DNA of 64,000 nucleotides from Clostridium sp. AF27-2AA (GCF_003478505.1 NZ_QUFI01000006.1:1-64000); one strand, 5' to 3'; counted from the stretch's first letter, positions 42,671-52,269 are shown. The notes: a model not told the origin generated them from the letters alone. A program made the numbers and translations.

Positions 42671-43870
42671 TTACAGCCCTTTTTCGTTTCTGTCTACGGT
42701 TACATGCATCAATGCATTGTCCATTGCGTCCTTGGTCATTTCCTGGCCAAGTCCCGGAAGCTCCGGAACGGTGTAAATACCTTTAACCGGCTGGTAATCG
42801 TACTTGCACAGTCTGGTCAAATCCGGCTGGGTGCTGCGGAAGTGATGCTCATGGATGCAGAAATTCGGAATTGCTGCCTCGATATGGAGTGCTGCTGCAG
42901 TAGAGATCGGGGAGCCTGCGCAGTGAGCCTGTACCGTTACATCAAATACCTGTGCCATATCGCAGATCTTCTTGGACTCGGTGAGACCGCCACAGTTACA
43001 GATATCCGGCTGTAACAGCTGTACATTGTTCTCCGCAAAATTGTTCATATAATGCCAGCGTCCATAGAGACGTTCACCGCTGGCGATCGGAGTTTTCACC
43101 TTGTCGTGAACCGCTTTCTGCATCATCGGATTCATCGGGATAACCGGCTCCTCCAGAGCCATAACTTTATACTTGTCACACAGCTCGCCGATCATAACCG
43201 CGCTGACCGCATCGGTACGACAGTGGTTTTCCACAATCAGGTCAAAATCATATCCCAGATCACGGACTGCTTTCATACGATCCTCTACCATCTTCATGAA
43301 GGTTCTGGACGGAATGCCCTCGCACTCGCTCTTCGGAAGGTGGGTGCCGTCCGGTCCGATCTGGGTAAAATCGATCTTGATGGCATCGTAGCCGTCATCC
43401 AGAGCATATTTTGCAATCATGCGGTACTCTTCCGGTTTGCCATAAGGTCCGATTTTGTCACACCAGCCGAACTGCAGCTGGGAAGCGTAGGAACGCATCT
43501 GACTTCTGAACTTGCCGCCCATTAACTGATAGCATGGAACATTTAATGCCTTGCCCTTAATGTCCCACAGTGCAATATCAATCGCGCTGATACCAGCAAA
43601 TACGATGGCACCTCCGCCCATGCCCCAGAAGCTGGACTTAAACATCTTATTCCAGATTACTTCAATATTCATCGGATCCATGCCAACAATCAGGCCGGCC
43701 AGGTCTTTTACCATGCCAAACGCTGCGGTGCTTCCGATTCCGAATGCGATACCGGCTTCGCCGTCACCGTAAATGCCTTCATCGGTATAAATACGGCACA
43801 CGATCGGTTTTCTCTGCCATCTCTGAGAACCGGCATCCAGCATAAACACATCTACTTTTGTAATTTTCAT
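42671..43870 (-). CDS. Mandelate racemase / muconate lactonizing (enolase-superfamily) sugar-acid dehydratase
   Basis: A 399-residue enzyme with an N-terminal capping domain (1-125) and a TIM barrel. Metal ligands are in LIVENHCRTD, ALEEPVIP and IASGERLYG. The KIDFTQIG strand carries the Lys-type base and VQAHCAGSP the His side. This pattern fits acid-sugar dehydratases (gluconate, galactonate or mannonate group). It is the last gene of the tctCBA operon, so the transporter probably imports its substrate. GGAGG lies 8 nt before ATG. Exact substrate not determinable. Confidence 0.9.
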   Translation of the reverse strand: MKITKVDVFMLDAGSQRWQRKPIVCRIYTDEGIYGDGEAGIAFGIGSTAAFGMVKDLAGLIVGMDPMNIEVIWNKMFKSSFWGMGGGAIVFAGISAIDIALWDIKGKALNVPCYQLMGGKFRSQMRSYASQLQFGWCDKIGPYGKPEEYRMIAKYALDDGYDAIKIDFTQIGPDGTHLPKSECEGIPSRTFMKMVEDRMKAVRDLGYDFDLIVENHCRTDAVSAVMIGELCDKYKVMALEEPVIPMNPMMQKAVHDKVKTPIASGERLYGRWHYMNNFAENNVQLLQPDICNCGGLTESKKICDMAQVFDVTVQAHCAGSPISTAAALHIEAAIPNFCIHEHHFRSTQPDLTRLCKYDYQPVKGIYTVPELPGLGQEMTKDAMDNALMHVTVDRNEKGL

Positions 43871-43912
43871 CTGACAATCCTCCTGTACATTCGTTATTTC
43901 ATACTGCGTCTT

Positions 43913-45403
43913 TTACGCTTTCTTTGTTCTTTTCTTAATCAGAGCTGCAATAAACGGGAAGAAGAAGCTTAACAGGGCAATGCTTACGATGGTCAGGGTA
44001 AGCGGCTGGGTATAAAGGAAATTCCAGGAACCCTTGCTTGCGATCAGCGCCTGTCTTAAGTTGTTCTCCGTCATGGATCCCAGCACCATAGCCACAATCA
44101 TCGGTGCGGTCGGAATCTTGAATTTGTAGCAGAAATAGCCAATCAGGCCAAATACGATCAGCACGAGCACATCAAACGGGTTGGTGGCCAGTGCGAATAC
44201 ACCCGTTACACAAAATGCCAGGATAATTCCTGCCAGCAGTTCCTCCGGAACGGAAAGAATGGTCTTCATATAGCGAAGGGTAAAGATTCCGAGAGGCGCC
44301 ATGATAATGTTCGCAATGATGATGGAAATGAACAGGCCATAAATGATATCCGGATGCTCGGTAAAGAATACCGGGCCGGTTCTCATGCCGTGAATCATGA
44401 TTGCGCCAAGGAACAATGCGGATGTGGAGTTTCCAGGAACGCCCAGTGCCAAAAGTGGCACCAGGGAACCGCCGGTTACTGCATTGTTGGCTGCCTCAGG
44501 AGCCGCAACACCGTTTACGTTTCCGTTTCCGAAGGAATCCGGATCACCGGACAGCTTTTTCTCAATATCGTAGGCCATGAAAGTCGCTACATTGGTTCCT
44601 GCACCCGGGATGATGCCGACGATGGTTCCGATTACGGAAGCTCTCAGCCATACCGGAAACTGACGCATACATTCTTTCCAGCCAATCCAGACATTATCGA
44701 CTGTCGGCATAGTACTTGTTGTTTTCACATTTTTGCAGGCTTCCGCAGTTTTCATAACGGATACGATACCAAACAGACCGATCAGGGAAGCTACCAGGCT
44801 GATGCCACTTAACAGGTTTACATTGCCAAAGGTCAGACGCGGAGTACCATTCTGCGGATCCATACCGATGACTGCGATCAGAAGACCGATCATGCCGGAA
44901 AGAAGTCCTTTCGGAATGTTGTCACCGCTGATGCTGGTAATGCAGGCAATACCTAACAGAGAAATTGCAAAGTACTCACCAGGACCAAACTTTAACGCGA
45001 AATCTGCAAGTACCGGGGTTAAAAACATCAGCACCAGGGCACTGAACAGTCCGCCAAAGACACTGGCCATGGTGGAAGTTCCAAGGGCCAGGCCTGCCTT
45101 CCCCTGTTTCGCCAGTGGATAACCATCCAGTGTTGTCGCGAAACTGGAGATGGTTCCCGGAATACCAAGTAAAATTGCGGAAATCGAACCGCCATAAATG
45201 GAAGAACAGTAGATTGCTGCCAGAAACGCAAGCCCCACACTCGGCTGCATGCCAAAGGTCATCGGTACCATCAGCGCAATCGCCATATTACCGGTCAGAC
45301 CCGGAAGAGCTCCGATTACCAGTCCGACTACACAGCCCAGAACCAGGAACAGCAGCACCATCGGTGAAGCTACCGTCTGAAATCCTAAGAAAATACTGGA
45401 CAT
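43913..45403 (-). CDS. tctA: Tripartite tricarboxylate transporter, large permease TctA
   Basis: A 496-residue membrane protein with about twelve helices and the TctA landmarks: GALPGLTGNMAIALMVPMTF near the N terminus, IYGGSISAILLGIPG and GIIPGAGTNVATFMAYDIEK. It forms the channel of a secondary transporter for carboxylates. AAAGGAG lies about 9 nt before ATG. It lies between tctB and the enolase-superfamily gene. Confidence 0.94.
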   Translation of the reverse strand: MSSIFLGFQTVASPMVLLFLVLGCVVGLVIGALPGLTGNMAIALMVPMTFGMQPSVGLAFLAAIYCSSIYGGSISAILLGIPGTISSFATTLDGYPLAKQGKAGLALGTSTMASVFGGLFSALVLMFLTPVLADFALKFGPGEYFAISLLGIACITSISGDNIPKGLLSGMIGLLIAVIGMDPQNGTPRLTFGNVNLLSGISLVASLIGLFGIVSVMKTAEACKNVKTTSTMPTVDNVWIGWKECMRQFPVWLRASVIGTIVGIIPGAGTNVATFMAYDIEKKLSGDPDSFGNGNVNGVAAPEAANNAVTGGSLVPLLALGVPGNSTSALFLGAIMIHGMRTGPVFFTEHPDIIYGLFISIIIANIIMAPLGIFTLRYMKTILSVPEELLAGIILAFCVTGVFALATNPFDVLVLIVFGLIGYFCYKFKIPTAPMIVAMVLGSMTENNLRQALIASKGSWNFLYTQPLTLTIVSIALLSFFFPFIAALIKKRTKKA

Positions 45404-45431
45404 TTTCTCTCCACTCCTTTCTCACATGATT

Positions 45432-45866
45432 TTAGAAAAACAGACCCATGAATCTTACATGGAATAACTGTGTAAATGCCAGATACAAACCAATGCTGAT
45501 CAACAGATCGGTTGGGATCAGAACCTTCCAGTTCCGGTATCCCAGTGTTACCGATGTGGCTAACATCATCAGAAACGTTGGGATTACATAGCCCACATAC
45601 TGGAACAGGAAATAGTATGCAAACAGATACACTACAATCAAAGCCACGGTTTTATAGGAAATATTTTTCTTTTCCTTCTGAGCCGGTTCTTCCTGCTTTG
45701 CAGCCTTGAAAGAACCCGCCAGAATCAGAATTCCTAAAATTACAATAGCCGCGCTGACCAGCTTCGGGTATGATCCTGCAGCACCAGGAAGGCCCTGAAA
45801 ATATACAAATACTGCAATACCTAAGACGATCGCGCCAATTCCAAGTCCACAGTCTTTCTTACCCAC
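45432..45866 (-). CDS. tctB: Tripartite tricarboxylate transporter, small permease TctB
   Basis: A 144-residue protein with four helices (about 8-25, 37-55, 72-105 split, 118-140), typical of TctB. It begins with GTG, supported by GGGGAG upstream. It is required with TctA and the TctC receptor for transport. An acidic/basic loop near 60-70 (KQEEPAQKEKKN) is cytoplasmic. Confidence 0.88.
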   Translation of the reverse strand: MGKKDCGLGIGAIVLGIAVFVYFQGLPGAAGSYPKLVSAAIVILGILILAGSFKAAKQEEPAQKEKKNISYKTVALIVVYLFAYYFLFQYVGYVIPTFLMMLATSVTLGYRNWKVLIPTDLLISIGLYLAFTQLFHVRFMGLFF

Positions 45867-45882
45867 AGTGTACTCCCCCTTC

Positions 45883-46953
45883 TTATTCCTTCAAAAGATC
45901 CTGAATGGATTCCATATTCTTGTAGTCTTCATCCAGCATAGCCTTAAAGTCTGATGAATTTGCATAGGTAATCGGAAGTCCGCTGTTTGCAAACTGGTCT
46001 TTTACTTCGTCAGAGTTCATAACAGATTCCATGGTATCGGACAGGTACTGAACGATCTCATCCGGAGTGCCGGCTGGAACACCAATACCTCTATAGGAAC
46101 CATACGTGAAGTCTATACCACTTTCCTTTAAGGTAGGAACATCCGGAAGGTTTTCACTTCTCTCATCGGAACAGATAGCCAGAACCTTGATCTTGCCCTG
46201 ATCGATCAGAGAAGCTGCACCTGCGTAAGTAGTAAAGCCAACCTCAGCATGTCCGCCTGCCAGCTGTACAGTCTGCTCAGATGATCCGTTGGTATGCATA
46301 TACTCAAACTGAACATCGGTCTTCTGGGAGAATAACAGGCTTGCAATGTGATGGGAGGTAGAGAAACCAGGTGTGGTATTCAGTAACGCTCTCTTCTTTC
46401 CTTCTTCTACGAACTGATCGATAGTCTCAATTCCGGAATCTGCGGATACTACGATAATCTCCGGGTCGAAGCAGTACTCTGCAACCGGGATAATGGAATC
46501 CATATCATAAGTAGTAGTTCCGCTCAGAACGTTGGTAACGAAGGATGAGGTCATAGCCAGAAGCGTGTAGCCGTCCGGTTTGGAGTTTGCTACATAAGTC
46601 TGTCCAATAACGGCACCGCCACCCTCTTTGTTCAGAACGCTGACCGGCTGTCCCAGTTCTTTCTCCATCTCCTGAGCCAGGATACGGCAGGAAAGGTCTA
46701 CGTTGCCGCCTGCGGTAAACGGTACAACCAGGTCAATGGATTTGGTCGGGTAATCTGTGGGAGCTGCTGCTTTTCCGCTGTCGGCCGTTTTACTGTCATC
46801 GGCTGCCTTGGTATCTGCGGCTGCTTCTGTAGCAGCTGCGCTGCTGTCTGACTTCGGTGCCTCTGTCGCAGTGTTTCCCCCACCAGAACATCCGGATAAT
46901 GCAAGAACTGCTGCTGCCATCATAGCCATTACCTTCAGATTTCTTTTTTTCAT
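45883..46953 (-). CDS. tctC: Tripartite tricarboxylate transporter substrate-binding lipoprotein TctC
   Basis: A 356-residue exported receptor. The signal peptide ends in the lipobox LALSGC, so it is lipid-anchored. A 45-residue Ala/Asp/Lys/Thr-rich tether follows, then a Bug-type binding fold (about 70-356) beginning YPTKSIDLVVPFTAGGNVD. It delivers a carboxylate to TctAB. First gene of the operon, with an AT-rich upstream region and a LysR gene immediately beyond. GAGAGGG precedes the ATG. Confidence 0.94.
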   Translation of the reverse strand: MKKRNLKVMAMMAAAVLALSGCSGGGNTATEAPKSDSSAAATEAAADTKAADDSKTADSGKAAAPTDYPTKSIDLVVPFTAGGNVDLSCRILAQEMEKELGQPVSVLNKEGGGAVIGQTYVANSKPDGYTLLAMTSSFVTNVLSGTTTYDMDSIIPVAEYCFDPEIIVVSADSGIETIDQFVEEGKKRALLNTTPGFSTSHHIASLLFSQKTDVQFEYMHTNGSSEQTVQLAGGHAEVGFTTYAGAASLIDQGKIKVLAICSDERSENLPDVPTLKESGIDFTYGSYRGIGVPAGTPDEIVQYLSDTMESVMNSDEVKDQFANSGLPITYANSSDFKAMLDEDYKNMESIQDLLKE

Positions 46954-47061
46954 AGCGATCCCTCTCTTTTCTTAATGTTATTTTTTGCCGCTCAGGCTTT
47001 TGTTTGTTTTGTTTATTTTTTTCATTATTTTTATCTTTTTTTGTATTTTTTAACTATAACC

Positions 47062-47122
47062 ATTTTAACACACCGCGCTTTTATTAGGAAATATACATAA
47101 ACAATATGCCTATAACATAAAC
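47062..47122 (-). promoter_or_regulatory. Candidate LysR-controlled promoter of the tctCBA operon
   Basis: Direct repeats CATAAAC at 47096-47102 and 47116-47122 lie 20 bp (two helical turns) apart around ATATGCCTAT. An extended -10, TGTTAAAAT, follows (TAAAAT at 47062-47067), with a poor -35 (TTCCTA). The arrangement suits an activator. Confidence 0.4.
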
Positions 47123-47133
47123 TTATCGCAATA

Positions 47134-47177
47134 AAAAAAGAAATCTGAAAGGTTATCGCATTTTCCTTTCAGATTTC
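47134..47177 (-). terminator. Terminator of the LysR gene
   Basis: Minus strand GAAATCTGAAAGG pairs with CCTTTCAGATTTC (13 bp) and is followed by a T tract. It sits 3 nt after the LysR stop. Confidence 0.88.
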
Positions 47178-47180
47178 CTG

Positions 47181-48095
47181 TTATCCAGTAATCCTATTCT
47201 GTTTTTTGGCCATCTTCACAAACTCCTGTGCAGCCGCCGATAAGTTCTTCTCCAAATATCCGACCGCCAGTGTCCGGATTGCATCCGGGCTGTTGATGGA
47301 GTAATATACGATTTCTTCATGGTTCGCTGTTTTTTCTACCGAGGAAGGTACAAACCCGATTCCCATGCCATTTCCCACCATCGCATTCAGGCTTTCGCAG
47401 GAATTGGATAAAAATGCCGCCTTCGGAACAAATCCGGCACTTCTGCACAATTTCTGAGAACTTTCATACATACGCCGTCCACGTTCATATAGAATAAATG
47501 GCTCCTCTTGCAGCTTCCGCAGATCTTCCGTCTCCAGTTCCCGTGATTCAGATCCCCCCAACTTCTGACATACATCCGAATGCTTCGGAACCGCCAGATA
47601 AATCTGCTCCCGGTAAAGCGGTTCATACCGAATCGTACCGCTGTGGAACGGCAGCATAACCAGTGCAAGATCCACTTCCCCGTTCATCAGCAGTTCCTCC
47701 GAGTAATTGGAAAACGCATCTACCACCTGCACCATGATTCCCGGATATTTTTTTCGGAATTCCGCCAGAAACGGAAGCAGAAAATTCTTCTGGTAAAATG
47801 GCGCAATGGCAATTGACAATTTTCCCTGGGTCAGCTCTTTAAATTCCCCCATCCGGCTAATCAGATGCTGACTGCGATTCAGGATTTCCCGCCCCTCTTC
47901 GCAGAAAATAGCACCCTCCTCTGTGAGGATTACTTTGTTGCTCTTCCTTATAAAAAGCTTCACCCCAAGCTCATCCTCCAGACGCTGGATCATCTGGCTC
48001 AACGCAGGCTGGCTTACGTGCACCACAAGCGCTGCCTTAGAAAAGCTGCCAGCTTCCGCAGCCGCAATTACATACTGGATATCACGTAGCTGCAT
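47181..48095 (-). CDS. LysR-family transcriptional regulator
   Basis: A 304-residue regulator with an N-terminal winged helix-turn-helix (1-62; FSKAALVVHVSQPALSQMIQ) and a two-lobed effector-binding domain (about 90-295). The effector is likely the transported carboxylate or its product, because the gene is directly upstream of tctCBA and the enolase-superfamily gene, in the same orientation but separated by a terminator. GGGGAGG lies upstream of the ATG. An extended -10 (TGGTAAAAT) lies just before it. Confidence 0.92.
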   Translation of the reverse strand: MQLRDIQYVIAAAEAGSFSKAALVVHVSQPALSQMIQRLEDELGVKLFIRKSNKVILTEEGAIFCEEGREILNRSQHLISRMGEFKELTQGKLSIAIAPFYQKNFLLPFLAEFRKKYPGIMVQVVDAFSNYSEELLMNGEVDLALVMLPFHSGTIRYEPLYREQIYLAVPKHSDVCQKLGGSESRELETEDLRKLQEEPFILYERGRRMYESSQKLCRSAGFVPKAAFLSNSCESLNAMVGNGMGIGFVPSSVEKTANHEEIVYYSINSPDAIRTLAVGYLEKNLSAAAQEFVKMAKKQNRITG

Positions 48096-48195
48096 TGTAT
48101 CCCCTCCCCAATTATGTCGATTCTCTCTCGCATGACGTCTATTTTACCACAAAATCAACAAAATATGACCGTTATTTTTCGCAAAAAATGTGAAG

Positions 48196-48236
48196 AGGCG
48201 AACAGAAAAACAACTGCTATGTTTTTCTGTCCGCCT
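48196..48236. terminator. Hairpin after nrdD, probable terminator
   Basis: AGGCG-A-ACAGAAAAAC pairs with GTTTTTCTGT-C-CGCCT. On the minus strand a T6 run lies a few bases beyond the stem, so termination is likely but not textbook. Confidence 0.6.
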
Positions 48237-48261
48237 GGCATACAATATATTATTTCCGTTT

Positions 48262-50451
48262 TTACAGATGCAGCACGCGGTCGCGGATTTCCTGCGTCCG
48301 TCCCTGGTTCCAGAACTGGGTTCCGATATAGCCGCAGGTACGGCGTGCAACAGACATCTTGTCCTGGTCACGGTTGCCGCAGTTCGGGCACTCCCAGATC
48401 AGCTTACCTGCCTCATCCTCGACGATTTTGATCTCACCGTCATAGCCGCAGCACTCGCAGTAATCGCTCTTGGTATTCAGCTCTGCATACATGATGTTCT
48501 CATAGATGAACTTCATGACAGACAGGACTGCCGGGATATTCTGCTGCATGTTCGGCACTTCCACATAGCTGATCGCGCCGCCCGGAGACAGCTTCTGGAA
48601 ATCAGACTCAAATTTCAGCTTGCTGAAGGCATCGATCTCCTCACTGACGTGAACATGATAGCTGTTGGTAATGTAGTTCTTATCGGTTACGCCCGGAATA
48701 ATACCGAAGCGTTTCTGTAAGCATTTCGCGAACTTGTAGGTGGTGGACTCCATCGGGGTTCCGTATACGGAATAGCTGATGTTCTCGGCCTCCTTCCACT
48801 CCCTGCACTTGTCGTTCATCTTCTGCATAACAGCCAGGGCAAACGGCTTTGCAGACGGATCTGTATGGGACTTGCCGGTCATGCGTACGCACATCTCATG
48901 CAGGCCGCAGTAGCCCAGAGAGATGGTGGAATAGCCGTTAAACAAAAGCTTGTCGATGGTCTCACCCTTTTTCAGTCTTGCCAGGGCACCGTTCTGCCAC
49001 AGGATCGGGGCTACATCGGAGATGGTTCCAAGCAGACGCTCATGACGGCAGCGCAGCGCGCGGTGGCAGAGCTCCAGGCGCTCCTCAAAAATCTCCCAGA
49101 AGCGGTCCATATCGCCCTCCGAAGAGCAGGCTACATCCACCAGGTTGATGGTAACAACACCCTGATTGAAACGTCCGTAGAACTTGTGGCTTCCGTCTGC
49201 GTTTCTCTGGGAATCCTCCACAGTCAGGAAGGAACGGCAGCCCATGCAGGTATATACGTTTCCGCCCTTTAATTCCTTCATGATCTTTGCAGAAATATAA
49301 TCCGGAACCATACGCTTTGCAGTACACTTTGCAGCCAGCTCCGTCAGATACCAGTATTTGGAATCCTCTGTAATGTTATCTTCATCCAGAACGTAGATCA
49401 GCTTCGGGAAGGCCGGAGTGATCCAGACACCCTTTTCATTTTTTACGCCCTGCATTCTCTGGATCAGAACCTCTTCGATGATCATAGCCAGATCATCACG
49501 AGTGCGTCCCTCCGGAACCTCGTCCAGATACATGAACATGGTCACAAACGGTGCCTGTCCGTTACAGGTCATCAGAGTGATCAGCTGATACTGGATCGTC
49601 TGGATACCGCTCTTGACCTCCTCACGCAGTCTGCGTTCTACTACACGGTTGATGATGGTCTCATCCAGAGTCTCTCCGCACTCCTTGCGCTCCTCGATCA
49701 CGTTCTTACGCAGCTTCTGGCGGCTGATATCCACAAACGGTGCCAGATGAGCCAGGGAGAAGGACTGTCCGCCGTACTGGTTGCTGGCCACCTGTGCCAC
49801 GATCTGGGTGGTAACGTTGCAGGCAGTAAAGAAGCTGTGCGGCTTCTCGATCATGGTCTCACTGATAACTGTACCGTTCTGGAGCATATCCTCCAGATTG
49901 ATCAGGTCGCAGTTATGCTCCTTCTGCGCAAAATAATCGGTATCGTGGAAATGGATGATACCGGCCTCATGCGCGCGCACAATCTCTTCCGGAAGCAGGA
50001 CACGGCGGCTTAAGTCCTTGCTGACCTCGCCGGCCATGTAATCACGCTGGGTAGAGTTGATGACCGGATTCTTATTGGAGTTTTCCTGCTTTACTTCCTC
50101 ATTCAGATGCTCGATCAGAGCAAGGATGCCATTGTCCGTGGTATTGGACTTTCTGGTCAGCTCTCTCTTATAACGGTAACGCACATATTTCTGCGCCACC
50201 TCATAACCGCGCATCTCCATGATGCCGGTCTCTACCATATCCTGAATATCTTCTACATTTACCGCATGCGTAGCCTCTTCCACCTGCTTAGCGATCATAT
50301 CTGCCACTGCATTGATCTGATATTCATTCAGCTGATGAAGATGATCCACACTGGCATTTGCCTTTGTGATCGCATTCACGATTTTAGAGACATCAAAAGA
50401 AACTTCCTTGCCGTTTCTCTTGATGACATTTGTCTTAACATCCGTAGTCAT
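48262..50451 (-). CDS. nrdD: Anaerobic ribonucleoside-triphosphate reductase
   Basis: A 729-residue class III reductase making dNTPs without oxygen. The N-terminal ATP-cone (about 3-95) senses ATP/dATP. The glycyl-radical barrel follows, with a candidate active-site Cys motif TCMGCRSF. A C-terminal zinc site uses CECCGYDG and CPNCGNRD, and the glycyl-radical loop is RRTCGYIGTQFWNQG. The start MTTDVKT has GAGGGG 7 nt upstream. Paired NrdR boxes (50471-50517) lie in the promoter region. The activase nrdG, which commonly follows nrdD, is absent: the next gene downstream is the unrelated LysR regulator. Confidence 0.95.
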   Translation of the reverse strand: MTTDVKTNVIKRNGKEVSFDVSKIVNAITKANASVDHLHQLNEYQINAVADMIAKQVEEATHAVNVEDIQDMVETGIMEMRGYEVAQKYVRYRYKRELTRKSNTTDNGILALIEHLNEEVKQENSNKNPVINSTQRDYMAGEVSKDLSRRVLLPEEIVRAHEAGIIHFHDTDYFAQKEHNCDLINLEDMLQNGTVISETMIEKPHSFFTACNVTTQIVAQVASNQYGGQSFSLAHLAPFVDISRQKLRKNVIEERKECGETLDETIINRVVERRLREEVKSGIQTIQYQLITLMTCNGQAPFVTMFMYLDEVPEGRTRDDLAMIIEEVLIQRMQGVKNEKGVWITPAFPKLIYVLDEDNITEDSKYWYLTELAAKCTAKRMVPDYISAKIMKELKGGNVYTCMGCRSFLTVEDSQRNADGSHKFYGRFNQGVVTINLVDVACSSEGDMDRFWEIFEERLELCHRALRCRHERLLGTISDVAPILWQNGALARLKKGETIDKLLFNGYSTISLGYCGLHEMCVRMTGKSHTDPSAKPFALAVMQKMNDKCREWKEAENISYSVYGTPMESTTYKFAKCLQKRFGIIPGVTDKNYITNSYHVHVSEEIDAFSKLKFESDFQKLSPGGAISYVEVPNMQQNIPAVLSVMKFIYENIMYAELNTKSDYCECCGYDGEIKIVEDEAGKLIWECPNCGNRDQDKMSVARRTCGYIGTQFWNQGRTQEIRDRVLHL

Positions 50452-50470
50452 GCCTAAACCCCTCTCAAAT

Positions 50471-50517
50471 ATACTATATCTTGTATTTTTATTGTTTATA
50501 AACAACTATATATCGTA
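50471..50517. promoter_or_regulatory. Pair of NrdR boxes upstream of nrdD
   Basis: Two 16-bp palindrome-like boxes, ATACTATATCTTGTAT (50471-50486) and ACAACTATATATCGTA (50502-50517), have starts 31 bp apart. They resemble the ACACTATATATAGTGT consensus, and NrdR boxes are typically 31-32 bp centre to centre. NrdR would repress nrdD when dATP is ample. Confidence 0.75.
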
Positions 50518-50590
50518 GCAGAGACTATGATACTACAAATACAGGGAAAATGGAAGTGGCAATTTCACGAATATTTCATGGAATATTTGG

Positions 50591-50619
50591 TTGAATATTT
50601 ATTTTACATAAGGTATGAT
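50591..50619 (+). promoter_or_regulatory. Promoter of the D-Ala-D-Ala carboxypeptidase gene
   Basis: TTGAAT (50591-50596), 17-bp spacer, TATGAT (50614-50619). The leader contains a hairpin CCGGTTTGCC / GGCAAACGG (50629-50692) just before the ribosome site. Confidence 0.7.
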
Positions 50620-50717
50620 TAGACAGGTCCGGTTTGCCAAAATACGGATATTTCCGCAGAGTTCCTTGCTTTTCACTCGAACCGGCAAACGGAAAAAGAA
50701 CACGGGAGGTTTGCACA

Positions 50718-52187
50718 TTGCTAAATAAATGGAAACAAACGATATCAAAATTTGTATGTTTTGTCCTAACATGCCAGTTGTTCATTCTGACAACCTGGGC
50801 AAAACCGGACTGGCCCTCCGATACCGGCATCATGGCTGAGGCAGGCATTGTCATGGATATGGATTCCGGTGCCATTCTGTATGGTCAGAATATCCACCTG
50901 ACCTACCCGCCGGCCAGTATCACCAAAATCCTCACAGCACTCATCGTCCTGGAAAATTGCAATCTGGATGATACTGTAACATTTTCTACAACGGCTGTCA
51001 ACCAGGTTGAGGCCGACAGCGGAAATAAAATCAGCGTTGTGGCAGGTGACCAGCTGTCCGTAGAAGACTGTCTCTACTCCATGCTGCTAGTATCCTGCAA
51101 CCAGGCCGCCAATGCTCTGGCCGAGCATACGGCAGGCAGTATTTCTGCCTTTGTGAACATGATGAATGAAAAGCTGGCGCAGCTTGGATGTCAGGAAAGC
51201 CACTTCGAAAACCCATCCGGCTTAAATGGCGATAATCAGTATGTTTCCGCTTACGATATGGCCCTGATTGCCCAGGCTGCCTACGACAATGAAACCCTGG
51301 TAGAGATCAGCTCTGCCACCACCCATAAGATCGCGCCGACCACCCAGAACCCGGATGGCTTCACCATCCGCGGAGAGCACCGGCTCTGCGTGACAGAAGA
51401 CCCCAGCAGCCCGTATTACTATCCAGAGGCCGTAGCAGGAAAAACAGGCTACCTGATTAAAGCCGGAAATACCCTGGTTACCTACGCGGTAAAAGATAAC
51501 CGCCGCCTGATCTCTGTTATCTTAAAAGGGCAGCCAAGACAATACTTCGTAGATGGTAAGGCACTTTTGGAATTTGGATTCCGGTCCTTCCAGGACTACA
51601 CTGTGGCAGACTATGAAAGCCGTTATGTAACCGGAAACGAGACCATCAATCTGGATAAAGGCTCGTTTCAGGCATCTGATCTGATGATCGATCCTGACAG
51701 CGTAATCACCCTGCCAAACAGTGCCTCCTTTGAAGATGCAGATATCACGCTTGGGGCGCTGCCGGAGATCAGCCCAGACAATGCCGTAGCGCTGCTCACC
51801 TACAGCTACAATGACCGGACAATCGGTACCGCGTATCTGCTGGCAAAAGATGGCGTCACAATCGACGGGAATGATTCAGCCTCAGAGGCTGCCACAACCG
51901 CTTTCGATACCGCAAATGCAGAAGCTCCCCTGGCTACTGCTTCCAACGCAGAGAAGCCCCAGCGGCCACACAAACATATTTCCGTAGCCGGTGTCCTGAT
52001 CACAATCCTGATCGTGCTTCTTGTTCTTGGCGTGATCGGCCTTATAAGCTGGTTCATCTACTCGAAAAAGAAAGAAGCCAAAGCCCTGGCAAAACGACGG
52101 GAACGCCGCAGACAGCGCCTGCAGCGCTCCGGTGACGAAGAAGAGTTTGAGCGGCTGCTGGCTGAGTACAAAAATAAAAAGAAATAA
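50718..52187 (+). CDS. D-alanyl-D-alanine carboxypeptidase (PBP5/DacF type)
   Basis: A 489-residue exported penicillin-binding protein that trims the terminal D-Ala of peptidoglycan stems. Catalytic motifs are SITK (Ser near 67), SCN in LLVSCNQAANAL, and KTG in AGKTGYLIKAG. A beta-rich C domain follows (about 290-395), then a low-complexity stretch, a C-terminal membrane helix (about 425-447) and a long basic tail (KRRERRRQRLQR). Translation most likely begins at TTG 50718, with GGGAGG 8 nt upstream, giving a proper signal segment; the longer ATG version has no ribosome site. Single gene with promoter and terminator. Confidence 0.93.
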   Translation: MLNKWKQTISKFVCFVLTCQLFILTTWAKPDWPSDTGIMAEAGIVMDMDSGAILYGQNIHLTYPPASITKILTALIVLENCNLDDTVTFSTTAVNQVEADSGNKISVVAGDQLSVEDCLYSMLLVSCNQAANALAEHTAGSISAFVNMMNEKLAQLGCQESHFENPSGLNGDNQYVSAYDMALIAQAAYDNETLVEISSATTHKIAPTTQNPDGFTIRGEHRLCVTEDPSSPYYYPEAVAGKTGYLIKAGNTLVTYAVKDNRRLISVILKGQPRQYFVDGKALLEFGFRSFQDYTVADYESRYVTGNETINLDKGSFQASDLMIDPDSVITLPNSASFEDADITLGALPEISPDNAVALLTYSYNDRTIGTAYLLAKDGVTIDGNDSASEAATTAFDTANAEAPLATASNAEKPQRPHKHISVAGVLITILIVLLVLGVIGLISWFIYSKKKEAKALAKRRERRRQRLQRSGDEEEFERLLAEYKNKKK

Positions 52188-52224
52188 CGCCGCACCGCAG
52201 ACCGCATTATAAAAGGCATATTGA

Positions 52225-52269
52225 AAAAGCCCATGAAAACCGTTCACAAATCGTTTTCATGGGCTTTTC
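52225..52269. terminator. Bidirectional terminator between carboxypeptidase and subtilase
   Basis: AAAAGCCCATGAAAAC and GTTTTCATGGGCTTTT: a 16-bp perfect stem between convergent genes. Confidence 0.93.
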
